From positions 930,001 through 994,000 of the forward strand of contig NC_051094.1 in NCBI RefSeq assembly GCF_901709675.1: a stretch of 64,000 nt of DNA, read 5' to 3'. The notes beneath the pieces were generated by a model. It was given only the letters and a program-made list of their open reading frames with translations. It was not told where the DNA came from and did no database searches. The DNA comes from Syngnathus acus. Lineage: Eukaryota > Chordata > Actinopteri > Syngnathiformes > Syngnathidae. The number at the start of each line of letters is the position of its first letter. Position 1 is the first letter of the stretch. A program made the translations under genes and the position numbers. Positions 10,794 to 23,100 of the stretch are shown here, one piece after another.

Positions 10794-13700
10794 CTGAAAA
10801 AAGTGGACAGTTGATGAGTTGAAGGAGCTCAGGAGGAAAGTATTTCCCAACAGTAACAGGCTGAAAGACTTTTGACGATGATATCTACAATTTACAATGA
10901 CATCGTATTTGAGAGACTGCAGTCGAAGAAACAAGGTTAAAATGATCTTTGAGTTCTTCCAGTTTTGTTCTGGATCAGACATCAGCTCAAGATGTCAAAT
11001 TTCTTTTCTTATGACCTGAAATCCAACACGACTTAACTGGTCTGTCATTATTTTGTCGTTTCGAACTATTTCATCTATCATTCTTGTTCGATCACTTTCA
11101 ACATAATATTTCGAATGGCGGTATTACTTTTGAAGCGGACTCATTAAAAGGAGGCACCGGAGCGAGATATCCTACCTGTTGTCTCGTCAGCTTGTGAGGT
11201 GATACTGTCGCTTTGCGAGTTTTCCAACAAGTGACACCTGAGAAGCTGTCACATCCTCAGGTGATCAACCATGACCTTTAAACCTTGCTTGTAAATAATT
11301 ACAAGGCTCACAGCATCAGGCAACTCTGCACAGTGACGAAATAAATGAGATATTTTCTCCTTATGTATATTGATCAATTTTGATGTACCATGCTACATCA
11401 TGATCATTCTGAGAGCTGCTTGGAATATTTCAACTATTTGCAGTTTTCGTGTCGCAAATAAAATAACCCAAATACTCTGCAACTCAGCGTTTTACCACTA
11501 GAGGGTGCAAGAAGACCGAGCAGTTCTTCACACTAACTATACCACAATAAAATCATGTCATATTGATGTCAACGGTAATACAGAGAGCTGAGATGGCACT
11601 ACTATTAAATTAAGATGCTGTATCACAGAAGTCAAAACAGAATTGGTACTTAAATAATAGATCATAAATCTAATCATATATAATGATAATATAATAAAAT
11701 ATAAAAAGATAATAAAAATAAATAAATAGATAAATAAATAGATAAATAAATAAATAGATAAATAAATGGAAGCACCAGTCACACATATTTCATGATGAAA
11801 TGCATTTATTTTCCAAACATACTGACAGTTGTGCTGGAAAATAGCAGTTGTGCAAATTAGCGATGCTTATTGCGCATTGATTTTTCACACTAAGTTATTC
11901 ATGACTGGCACACACACACACATATACACATTTACGCTCAGACAGTCATAAAGTCCTGTCTATCAGGCGTCATATTTCATTATCGTCTCATTAGCAATCA
12001 TTTGGCTGACAGATGACTTCGACTTATGCTAATAGTAAAACTAATAAAAGTTCAAAGTAAGCATTTCAGAGAAAAATAGCAACTCAACTAACAAGTACAA
12101 TATTAATTAAAACTAACTGAATTCAAAACAACCAAAACCATGAAAGAAATCCCCAAATAACTGTGATGAAAAATCCCAGACTGATTGGCACTCAAATCTA
12201 TTTTTCTTCCACACGCAGTCTGAGTGGATAATAAGCGACGATTTGTCATCAAGAGCACAAAAGCGTTGCTTTGTCAAAAAAAATCATTCAAATCATTCCC
12301 TGCTTTGTGTCGTTCTGTTTTCTGGTCTTTATGAAAGCGTTTCAAAATGAACTTCCACTCTCTCCGAGTCCAAAAATGACTTCATGACAAGTTAGGGTTG
12401 AAGATCACTTACGTTGGCGCCTTGCTTTTATTGTTATGAGATCCTATTGGGGGACAGCTGCAGGACGTTTAGCCTTTCAGGGGCTACGCGTGACATCCAA
12501 AAAGTCATCATGACCATCACATGACCACCTACTGTCTGTAAGGCGCATTATGTAACACTGACTTTCTTGAGCTAGACAAGAGGAAAGCGATTTTACCAAC
12601 ATCTCGTACATTAACACACATATAAAAAGACCCGCCGCCATTTTGAGAATGGCAGGTCTTCATTTTTGCTCCATGGCACTTCAAGGCCGACCTTTACTCT
12701 TTAACGGATGGCTGCCATTTACGTCACACTCGGGCATAAAAAATTGTCAATGACAGTTGCCGTCAGTAATACAAAGAACATTGACATTTACCCGACAAAG
12801 TTTCACCTTCTTGAATACAATCTGTTGAAGGACCTCGTCAATTTCAAAAACCACAATTGTCACAACAGCAAAGCAGCTAGCTAGAAACGGTCAGCTAGCA
12901 TTTTGTGGAGTACAAATGAGTACGATTTTGGAACGTTTATAGCGGTTCGATGGTTGTCGGCTTGATCAAGAGATGACATCATCTACCGCGATGACACGGT
13001 GAGGCAGTTGCCAGGATAAAAACGGAGCATCCACCTGTTCATGTAAAATATCTATCAGCTACTTCACACCAGCTCCTGCCTGCCTGCGCATGATCAACAG
13101 CTCGCCTTGCCCTCCATGTGTGCTCTTAATTTATGCTGAAATCACCAGTAACTGCTTATATTTTTTTGATTTCCTTTTTATTTCTTTTATTTATTTATTT
13201 ATTTATGTATTTATTTCTTTTCAAATCCTCCTTCAGTAAACCTCTTGACCTTGTGAAAATTAGGCCTGTTACAGTGGAATGCCTCCGGGCAAGTGCATAA
13301 AAGTCGGCCAGTTCATCAAAGGAAAGCTTCCAGCCAAAGTGTTTTCGTGTTGATTCTCGGATGGCAAATTCGGATCATCTCGGCGGGCCACCGGGGAAAT
13401 CTCGGCCACTTCCCGTTGGATAATGAGAAGAATCCATCTTCTTTTTGCTCGCTGCGTTCGGGCTGGGGATTGTTTGCTTCTTTTCCATACACGGGCTGCT
13501 TCTGTATCATACGGAGGGTTGACTTAAAGCTAGCCACTTATTTAAATGCGGTGAGTCAGGAAATGAATCATTGTCGAACTTAAATGTCAGAGACCAAGGC
13601 GACGACAGACGTTAACCAAACTCGGACATCAGACGAAATAAAAAGCTGAGAAGGCTTTCAACGAAGATGGCATTCCGGCAGAATGCGTCAATAAAACTGC

Positions 13701-14680
13701 AAGGTGAAGCAAGGCCACTTTGCACAATTTAGAAACACACATTCTAAGATTTTTTTTTTTGACGCCTACTCTGTGACTCAGTTGTCAGCGCCGTCATTCA
13801 ACCACTGACTGATGGTGAGATGCATCTCGAAAAGCTCGCCGAAACAGTCAGAGGATGAATTTAGCTTGATTTATTTGACATCGCAGAGCCTTCAATGCAT
13901 GTGTCAAGATTCTTATCAACTGGGGAGGTTTATTTGCTGGAAACTGAAAGACCTTGGAAGGGTGTGCGCCCCGCCCCGCCCCGCCCCACAAGTAACTGAT
14001 GCAGTCTTGTCTAAAAAAGAAAGCATGTCGAGAATTCCGACAGCGCGACAGTTGACAAATAAAATGTTCAGGAGGAGTCTTGGGTTTCAAAGTGCACAGG
14101 TGGGGGGTGGGTTAGGGTCAGTTACATCGCTAAGGAGGGTGGCCAGTGTTTCTAGGGAGAGTAAGCTTGCTCCTTCAGTTTGCTGACTACAAAAGTGTTG
14201 ACGCTGGCACTTTTTAAAGCAGATTACAGAAGGCCTTGCTGGAGGTAGAAACGCGGAGCAACAGAATAAGGAGCGAGAAAAAAAATGGGAGTATACAATG
14301 AACAAGGGTAAGGGGCTCGACTTTGTGCACGTTTGTGATTGGTTGCCGTCATGTCAATAGAAGAAATAATTGAATGGTTTGGAAATGAAAAGCATGTACT
14401 GTAGCAACTCATCTTTTTTTTAAGCCAAAGTTCAGGAAACAAACCAAATAATAAATAAATAAATATGTTTTTCTGCAGACTGCGATAACCCGTTGAATTA
14501 AAATATTGTCGCTTGCAAAAAACCAATTGGTCTTCTGGAATGATCATTTTGAGCCTCTTTTAACAATTTCATATTCAAAACAAGTCCCTCAACAATATGA
14601 ATTTGAATAAAAATCAATGCCCAGCAAGTCTACGTAAATAGTTTGCATAAATATCACGTCTTTTGATTTTCTCTTTGCAG
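10794..14680. other. Region between divergent genes, no gene recognised
   Basis: This holds the unknown start region of the minus-strand DUF4590-LRR gene and the region upstream of the first visible kelch exon. I looked for BTB-domain coding sequence on both strands and did not find it. A low-complexity A/T tract with TAAATA units lies at about 11690-11767, and a TTTA tract at 13185-13216. A CTCF-like 'ACCACTAGAGGGTGCA' sits at about 11496. Confidence 0.5.
11690..11767. repeat. AT-rich simple repeat (TAAATA / GATAAATAAATA)
   Basis: Imperfect tandem copies of A/T-rich 4- and 12-bp units. Low complexity; the frames read across it are artefacts of the repeat. Confidence 0.85.
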
Positions 14681-14778
14681 GTCATCCATTGAGGAGCCCC
14701 AAAATCAGCACATGCTATCCAAGGATGGCGAAGGCGGCGCCACCCTCCAAGATGTCGGCACTGACACGATATTTATGG
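14681..14778 (+). CDS. First visible exon of the kelch gene
   Basis: The exon follows acceptor CTCTTTGCAG and ends at ATGG|GTCAGT in phase 1, completing a valine codon with the next exon to give 'FMVGGW', the position of 'FAVGGW' at the first KLHL20 blade. The preceding residues ([12 protein letters not shown]..) do not resemble a BACK domain. The exon starts with one leftover base, so it is not the first coding exon unless its internal ATG is used. Confidence 0.65.
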
Positions 14779-17749
14779 GTCAGTGTCTGCTCGTCTGGTG
14801 GGACATCTTACGTAGGATAAGATGAAATCCACAGTGAACAGCCGTGGACGTATCGGAGGATGTTCAGCAGGTGGTGATGGCGCCAGCTGGTTGGTCTCCT
14901 TCCAGGGAGACATTCTGCTTCATCCTGATGAGGCACCCGCCCCGGTGACACATTCTTTCTGTCATGTCAGGCTACTCGCTCACAGTAAAAACCAAGAGAT
15001 ACTTTGTTTCTCAACTTGGTTACTCTGCTGTTAGCATTTTTTTTAGAACAGTGCTTTCCGATGAGGTCACCATGGCTCACACTCGCTACTTAAGTACAGA
15101 TTAAATAAATACATTTGAAAACAAATATATTTGTAAATAAAGAAATAACCAAAACCTAAATAGCAAATGAGCTTTTTGCCGTCTTGTTTCCACAGTGGGC
15201 GGCTGGACCAAGGACGACCCATCCTGTCTGGTGGAGCAGTTCCGTCCTGAATTGAACGAGTGGAGGACGGCGGCTCGCATGGTCAAGCAGAGGGGTGAGG
15301 TGGCCGTGGGCACCTTGGACAATAAGATGTACGCAGTGGGTGGGGAAGACAACCTCCGATGTTACAGTCACGTGGAGAGGTAAGCTGCTTTGTGCTGCTA
15401 AACATGAGGTCAGCATTAAAGCAGAATTTATTTGTGTGGCCTTGAACAACATGAGTCATGTGGGACACGCACACATGTAGACTCTATGCTTGGCTCCAAA
15501 CACTCTCAAATAACTCGAAGCAGTTGGCTGCTCTCCAGTTCTCACAGAGAGACACTTCTTGACAAAATGAGCCATAATGACGAGCGAGACCCAGTTGGGG
15601 AAACATCCACTCCAGCCTGCCATCGTCACCGTTACCTGAGAGGAGAGTAGGCATTCCCTGAAGTGCTGTTGTGGGATTTTCAAAGGCTTGCATGCATCCC
15701 TTTCAACCAAACACCAATTTCATTGAAGTCTGATGAGGAAGATGCTTAAGTGCGCAACATTTCATGGTGGAGACAATGCCAGCTATGGGGCTAAATGTAA
15801 ATGACTTGCCAGTCAGGCTGATAATAAATGAGGCATTGGGTTGGATCCCAGAGCTTGCTATTAAGGCTACAAGGTTACTAGAAATAGGACTCAGTGAGCC
15901 AAGAATGCCAAACTGAAATAAATATTGTCGGCCATGCACGGTCAAGCAAATGTGTCATGTAAGGTAACGAACGGAGAGTCATCATGTTTATGACTAAATG
16001 TTTTGCATTCTATGCAGTGCTATTGTTGAAGCCATTTTTTCCATAATGTCACTTTGGCTCGCTCAACACATCACCGTCATCATTTCTTTGTTTGCCATTC
16101 AAACAGCCAAGCGAACATGACAAGCATGTGTCAATTCTTTCATTGGTCACCATTGATTGTGTGCCAAGAATTCTGCCTAGCAACAAGTGTCTGCACATAA
16201 AATACCAGTTGTGACATGACTGCGGATTTGTTGACTACATTAATGTTTGAAGACTAATTAGAGCGGAGCTGTCCATTCTGCCTCAACACTTGACCCCCCC
16301 CCCCCCCCCTCCCCACTCCCGGTAGGTACGACCCAGACACAGACAGCTGGAGTGCGGATGTAGCACCCTTGAGCAGCCCCCGCACTGGAGTGTGCGTGGT
16401 GGCCATGGACGGATACTTGTACGCCATTGGAGGACACGACGGCATTGCAGCCGTGAATACCGTGGAGAGGTACTGCGGCAACATTTCGATACCAACCTTG
16501 TGTGGTGCTGAACGCTGTCTGATATACTTTGTGGGTGCGGGGAATGTTCTTTCTGACGTCCCTCAAAAGCATCTTATGTAACAGAGCTGAAGACAATAAA
16601 AAAAAAGCTCATATTCTGAGTAGGTGTTAAATAGGTGTTCTTCTTTGGTTGCTGCAGGTACGATCCACAGATGAACACTTGGAGCAAGCAGGCGCCCATG
16701 CTGACGAGACGCGCCAGAGCTGTGGCTGCCGTGCTGGGTGATCACTTGTATGTGATTGGAGGCAATGATGGAGTCCTGGCACTCAATTCAGGTATTGTTC
16801 AAGAATGTTTTCTTTTTTTACAAACCCACAAAATTCTTCCAAAAATGTTGATCCAGATTTGTTGCGTTTCCAAAGATGTGGAAATGTGGAAAATAATACC
16901 CAAAGTCAATGAATTGGACTGGCACCTGTCCAATCCTATTTCTGGGTGAGGAGGCAGTGCCCCAGCAGCCCCCCTTCTAACTCCGCCAGTGTGTACAGGC
17001 TCCCACGTCCTTAAAATATTAGCCTTTAAATCACTGGCTGCTTTAATTGCTTGTAATGAGCAAAATGCAAAGAATCCAGAGAATGACAGCTTATCGTACA
17101 AATTTGGCCGTGATTCCAGGCAGAATAAGAATGTTTTTCACTGACTCGGCTTATTCTCGGCTTTTTTTTAATTAACCAATGCACATTTGTTGTTAGTATC
17201 TCTTTATTAGCGTCATAAAAACAGATGCTATTTTGCAGTATTGGCTGGAGCTTTGCAGCAAAAATAATAATTAAACAAAACAAGCAACCCAATTGTACCT
17301 GCTGTAAAGTTAGACAATTTAGAATTTGACCAACCAGGCCGGACAAAAGATTCAACCAATCATTTTGAATGACAACCTTGAGAATGCTGCACTTATTTGG
17401 CTCTTTTATTGTTTATGGGAAAAAAAATCATGGGCATCTTTTTACAATTGTAATGAGAATATAAGATGCTTAAAACAAAACAGTTAATAAAGGTTTAAAG
17501 CTTGACCCCTGCTGTTATTTCCTATGGGAAAATTGCTTCATATTAAAAAAAAAAATTCCCGGAACATCATATGTTTAACGTCACAGTTTCCACTGCACAG
17601 GAGTGGAAAATGCACACCATTTTTTTCAAGCAATGACAAAACCCCAAAACATGAATTTGGACTTTTATTGTGTAATTTAATACTTGACGTCTGCTTACTT
17701 TGACGTCAAGCAGATGTGACCTCACACACACTCGCGTGGTCTCTCTCTC

Positions 17750-17817
<68 letters not shown>

Positions 17818-20118
17818 ACGCACACGCACACACACACACACAGACTGGCCTTATCAAAGAAAAACAACAGTTATGTCACGCTGCCACCCATTTGGACTAT
17901 TTCCGTCTCTGAGAAGCGCATGCCCGTGAAATTCCCACAACCTATTTGGGTCAAGTTCAAGGTCTGCATTTTTCTTTTTAATACACAACTGTCACGACTC
18001 GTCCCTGATCATGTCCATAGTTTGTCAGTGTGTCTGTGCTCGCCCCTCCCCTCCTGTGTGCCCATGATAAGTGTAATCATTCTCACCTGCCTCTTGTTAC
18101 CTGTCTTGTATTTAAGTCCTGTCTGTGTGTCACTCCCTGTCGGATCATTGTGTTGTCGTCGTCAGGTCCTGTTGTTTTCTTGTCTCACGTCCTGGTCAGT
18201 CAGTCTAGTTATTGTTCTGTCGATGTCTTTTTCTTTCACGTCTTTTCGGTCAGTCTTGTTGTTAGGTTTTGTTAGTGAGTTATGTCAGTTTGCCGAGTCT
18301 TTTTGAGTTTGTTTCAATAAACCCTGGTCCAAGCTGCACTTGGTCGCCCTGCTCCATTTCCAATTCCCTCCGAAGCCTGACACACAACAATAATTTGGGC
18401 GCATTTAAAAATAAAGATATAACTGGTCTTACGGTTTCGGTACAGCAACTGTGTAATTGTATTAAGAGTAAATGTTTCACAGTGGAGCGATACAGCCTCG
18501 AAGACGGCACCTGGTCCATATGTGCCCACATGTCCACTCCCAGAGAGAATGCGGGCTGCGCCGTGTACCTGGGACACATCTACGTGGCCGGGGGCAGGGA
18601 CGACCTCGGCTTGTGTCTGTGCTCGGCGGAGCGCCTCGACCCGGACACCAGCAGGTGGGCTCCTGTCAAACGCATGAGAAGCAAGAGAGACAACGTGAGC
18701 GGATGCACTCGGGCCTTTGGAAATGTCGACGGTGCCATTTTCCCTAACGGGTGACATTGTGAATGTTTTTGTTTTCAGGTGTCTCTCGTGGTGTTCAAGG
18801 GTGCTTTGCTGGCCGCGGGGGGCTCCGACGGCGTTGCGGATTTGAAAACAATCGAAGTTTACAATAGTGAAAGCAACGCTTGGAGGTAAGAGGAGAATCG
18901 GTACGGTCCTCCCGGTTTAATTACAGCGCTGTTGTTGAGTGAGTTTTATAATTAGTAATATTGCCCACTAATTCCATGCTTGGCTCTATTTGGTTAATTT
19001 GTTTTTCATTGCTTTCACGGGGAGGGGTGGGGGGGCTATTGTAAACAATGGTAAAAATGAAAAGATAGGATTGTTTCATATCAATAAACAAAATGTTGAT
19101 ACGACGAGTTGTAATCGAAAACCTAATAAAACAAGAAACAAAGTTAGGCAGCTGAAATGTGATTTTTAATCATGATTTTCTTCTTCAGAAGAAGAAGAAA
19201 TATAAGAAAAATTTATATCTGTAAAATTTTGAAAACACATTACCGTAATTTTCGGACTATAAGTCGCACCGGAGTATAAGTCGCACCAGCCATAAAATGC
19301 CCAAAAAAGTGAAAAAAACCCATATATATGTATATAAATCGCTCCTGAGTATAAGTCGCCCCCCCACCCAAACTATGAAAAAAACCGCGACTTATAGTCC
19401 GAAAATTACGGTAGATAATTGAAAATACGACTTCACAGCAATAATACATAGAGAGGTTTTGCTGTGCCCAATATTTGTATTATCTTGGTTGTAGGTTTCG
19501 GATTGTGCATTAGTGTAGAACTGTACTGCACACTGGCGGAGCTAGAGGGGGCCACAGGGGCACTGCGTCCCCCCCCTTCTGAAATGTGCCTAGGACAGCC
19601 ACAGGTGCCAAGACAGATCATTTGGGTGGGGTATCATCTGATTTTTTTCAGCCATTTTTTATTCGGCATTTCCACCCAGCCCCTGTAGGGAACATATAAT
19701 TGAGTCTTTATCAGAATATTTTGGATGAATTTTGGGGCTTTGTAAATAGCTAGCTCTCCCAGTGGTACTGCATCATAATAAGATTCCTAAAATGTTGTGT
19801 ATTACAACCTATAACAGACGAGCTAGTGCTACCACAGGTGAGTCATGACAGGTACACGAAAAAGTTCCCAGATCCGTTAATCAAACGCTCCCACTGCAAC
19901 GCAACTAACTTGGGCGCTACTTCCGATGACATTCAAATCAAAACGCCGAGACAGCGCGACTTTATGATTCATGCGAGGCTCCTACGTAAGCCTTGAGGCT
20001 TCCTCCTGCATCTGACTGCGGCGCCGTCTGACCGTTTCCCTTTCACTTGTCTGTTTTTAGACACTTTGGAAGTATGAAGAGCAAGCATCCAGGAGGCAGA
20101 GCGGCCGTGCTTTACTGA
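14681..20118 (+). CDS. Kelch-propeller protein closest to KLHL20, 5' part not seen
   Basis: Exons: 14681-14778, 15196-15379, 16326-16469, 16658-16791, 18483-18694, 18779-18885, 20061-20118 (stop TGA). All acceptors are AG, donors GT, and phases agree. The joined protein carries six kelch blades marked by GGW, GGED, 'YAIGGHDG', 'YVIGGNDG', 'YVAGGRDD' and 'AAGGSDG', with 'VERYDP..NTW' links. The pairings 'WSADVAP..SPRTGV', 'GRDD....SAER' and 'LKTIEVY....NAWR' follow KLHL20 blade by blade, but divergence is high. KLHL20 is a BTB-kelch substrate adaptor of CUL3 ubiquitin ligase. The first visible exon begins in mid-codon, so at least one upstream exon exists; BTB and BACK exons are not found between 10794 and 14680. 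They may lie beyond the window start, making the minus-strand gene intronic, or be absent. Confidence 0.85.
16940..16996 (-). repeat. Transposon-end fragment (CACTGGCGGAG family)
   Basis: On the minus strand it reads CACTGGCGGAGTTAGAAGG followed by a GGGGCACTGC motif, the same end sequence found at 19531, 42092 and 46920 in this window. It lies in a kelch-gene intron. Confidence 0.6.
17701..17708. promoter_or_regulatory. Perfect CRE palindrome (TGACGTCA)
   Basis: The 8-bp CREB/ATF palindrome TGACGTCA lies in the kelch intron beside the CA microsatellite. One 8-mer of this kind is weak evidence of function. Confidence 0.35.
17748..17842. repeat. (CA)n microsatellite with CACACG variants
   Basis: Long CA run interrupted near its right end by four CACACG-type units, in a kelch-gene intron. 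The frames reading T/H or C/V repeats across it are artefacts. Confidence 0.95.
17990..18384. mobile_element. Solo long terminal repeat, about 395 bp, with CAAC target duplication
   Basis: Begins TGTCACGACTC and ends CTGACACA, so it has TG...CA ends. It is flanked by CAAC at 17986-17989 and at 18385-18388. Inside are a TATTTAAG box at about 18109 and a polyadenylation-type CAATAAACCC at about 18315, in the expected LTR order. There is no internal retroelement coding sequence, so this is a recombined solo LTR, probably of a Gypsy-type element given the 4-bp duplication. It sits 98 bp before kelch exon 18483. Confidence 0.75.
19241..19413. mobile_element. Short MITE with TACCGTAATTTTCGGACTAT ends
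   Basis: The left end TACCGTAATTTTCGGACTAT (continuing AAGTCGC) is exactly mirrored at the right end, about 27 bp of terminal inverted repeat around a 173-bp element. Internal TATAAGTCGC motifs repeat. It is non-coding and sits in the last kelch intron. Confidence 0.85.
19531..19700 (+). repeat. Repeat beginning CACTGGCGGAGCTAGAGG
   Basis: Shares its first ~36 bp with three other places in the window (reverse orientation at 16940-16996, 42092-42130 and 46920-46940). Probably the terminus of a dispersed transposon. The right boundary is approximate. Confidence 0.5.
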
Positions 20119-23100
20119 GCAATGGCGCGTTATGCCATGAGCGGGACAGAAGTGATCGAGACAAAGATAGGCTAATGGATGCCAGTGCCAGGCTTGAGGA
20201 CGTGCTGTGATAAGCTTCAATCCCTGGCAGCATAATGACTGAATAATTGAACAGTTTGCTCAAAAATGAGTTGCATTAGTAAACCGCTGGTGGAAAACAA
20301 GTCCACGCATTGAATGGAAGCACATTAGAGGCTACAAGGTTACATCACTGCTATTTTTATGTCCCCTTCTTGCATAGAAAAATGGATCTTTTAGAGGCGG
20401 TCTATACATGCATGGACAATAAGAGGGGGTGACTAAGTGTTGTGCGGATTATGTAAAGTGCAGCGGAAGCTCTTGGGTCATTTCAAGCCAGGGAATCATG
20501 GAAGAGAGTGCTGTTTACAAAGATGTTAACAACAGGTCATATTAAGATGAAAAAAAACGTTTACAATGTACTAGCATACTAACCATGTCCATCCCGCACC
20601 TGAAAGCTGATTCGATACGTAGCTCGATACGTGGGGTGTGATACAATTCAAGAAGGGGTTACGATTCCATTCGATTCAATGGTTGATAGGAGTTTCTTGT
20701 TGTCATTTTACGTACATACGAATGAACTTGTCAGCACTCTCAATGTGGTTTTCAAAGATGCATCTCGTCAGTAAAAGACGATTTGATACGTAATATAGCT
20801 CAACATAATTTGGAATTTTTTTCAATTTGGAATTGAAAAAAATTGAAAATTCAAACATAAAGTGGGACGATTGGATTGCTCAGGTCCAACCCCTTCTCCT
20901 CATTAGGGTCTCTGTATAAAAGATGTACCTCAAAAGTTAAATATGAATGAACTGTATTTAAGCAGTGATGTATTTTTGCTCACCACTAGGGGGAGCCCCC
21001 ACACGACACTTTGAGAATCAGCCTTTACTAGTCTCTCAGCGATGTTCTTGACATAATGAACAGAAAGTAAATTATAGTAGTAGCGTATAAAGATTTTTTA
21101 AAAATCTTGCACGATGTTCGCTAACCTCACTGAACCTCAGTTCAGCAAGCGTTAGGAATCTTTTCGATTTTCATTATGTCTCGCAATCTTCATTAAAGTT
21201 TGATGAGTTTACCTGTAAATGTGAGTGATGAATGATGTTTTAATGTATTCATTACAGAATATTTTGAAGCATTCATGTTGTTGTATGACGGTGACAGCTG
21301 AATCGATTCTTCATATTTTGATGATGTCCTGTGAGGAAGGGAAGCAAAGGAGACAAATTCCTGATACAGATTGCGTTCCACTGCGACAACATTTCAGTGG
21401 AAGCAAAGACTGGAGTAAAAAGGTGTTTGCAAAGTGAGATGAGATTTTGAGAAGCTGCAAGAAGTGCAGAGAGAATGCTATAAAAGTGAAATATTGTATC
21501 AATATACTGGAAATAAAATCGTGTTCCTTCCAAGCACACTGCCGTTGTGTGTGTTTTTCCATCAGCGCTTCTCTGTTCTTATTACATCACGGTTCACAGT
21601 CTTCCTTGTGCAAACATAAAGCCGATCACGTTTCGTTGAAATCTGGAGGAAATCAAGCGCCAGAGTGATGCGAGCTAGTGAGTGAGACGCGCCAGCCAGC
21701 CAGCCAGCACGGCACGGCACGGCACAGCACACCATAAGTGGCTGTGTGGGCTTTCAAAAGGATGACGCTCCGCTCGGAGGGCTCTTGCCCCCTGGAGGAT
21801 AATGGGCTGAAACGCGGTTGAGGCTGCCTGAGCACAAGGAATACGCACACGGTGCCGCAAACAGCTTTCCCGGAGACGTCGGCCATCCAGCCCTGCTCCC
21901 CGTCAGCGCGTGCACAATGAATGTTTTCTTCAACTTGAGGGGCTCCATTGTGAGACAGATGGTGGAGGACAGAGCAGCTCCAGGTATGTATTAAATGGCA
22001 CATTTTTAGAAGTTCTTAAGATGGAGTCAATCTCATCATCAGGTGTCTTTGAGATGCAGTTTCCTCCCAATGAAGTCGATAGCAACGTCATAGACCAAAT
22101 ATTGACAATTAGAAATGACAGTGCGTTGGAGATCATCTCGTCTGTTTGTGTCCACAAAGTGTGGGGATGGATTTTCCGTCTGTTATCTTGAGAGCATTGG
22201 CCTTGACATTACGCCTTATTTATTATAAAATGACTCAATCCTCCGCTCAGGAGGTGCATGAAAGCTTCAACAAGAAATTGCAACATTTTGGCAAGAAGTG
22301 TAAATTGTTGATCAAGTGATGACAAAAAATATAAGCTTCCCTGTTTTACCCACCAAAAGTTGTGATTTTCCATTGAACAGTGAACATGCAAAACTAGGAG
22401 CTTAGTGACAAGGTGGACATTTGAGCTAATATTAGCAATTCGCAATTGCTTTAGGTTACATGAATAATAAATGCATTGATTCAACACTTGGTGGACCTTC
22501 ACTTCGCAAAATGAGTAGGTTAGCGAGCCGCGTTCTGATTCAAATGACAGAGTGGATACGTTTACATGACATTATGAAATATATCAATGTCAATTTATAT
22601 TTTGCACTATGCACTGATTTCAGCCTTCATTGACAACAAAATGCTTGTCGCTGAAAACATCAGAGGTTTTCCTAAGAGGCAGCTACCACACAATGTGTCG
22701 CTTATAGGTGCAAAAGGTGATCAAGAAAATGGATTATCCATACTCAAAATGACTTTTTCGGTGGACAAGACAGTAACATCGTGTTTAACTGTTTATTTCG
22801 CAGAGCAGTGCGCGGGCCATGCCAAAATCATGTCTATCCAAAGCAAGTCAAATGAAGACACATTTTACGAGCTACTATTGTGTGCAAAGACCTCAGCGTT
22901 TCATTAGTCTGCGACATTTTCGTGACGACTGAATGATTCTGATGAGAATATTTAATGCCCCCCCCTCACACAAAAACATCTCCCTGCTTGGTCGGTAGAT
23001 GGCGTGACGCCCGTAGGTGCTTCCAGGTTTAGGCATGAGCGCCTTCCTCCCTCCCTCCCTCCCTCCCCGTCCTCTTCCTCATCTGGTTGGTGTCCTCCAG

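Noticed and set aside
10461-10982. 173-codon minus-strand frame as an upstream coding exon
   Set aside because: Only the part 10679-10793 fits, in another frame, with splice sites and phase; the long frame has no similarity to anything I recognise.
17567-18306. Long frames across the CA repeat and the solo LTR
   Set aside because: They translate microsatellite and LTR sequence; the cysteine/valine and threonine/histidine runs are artefacts.
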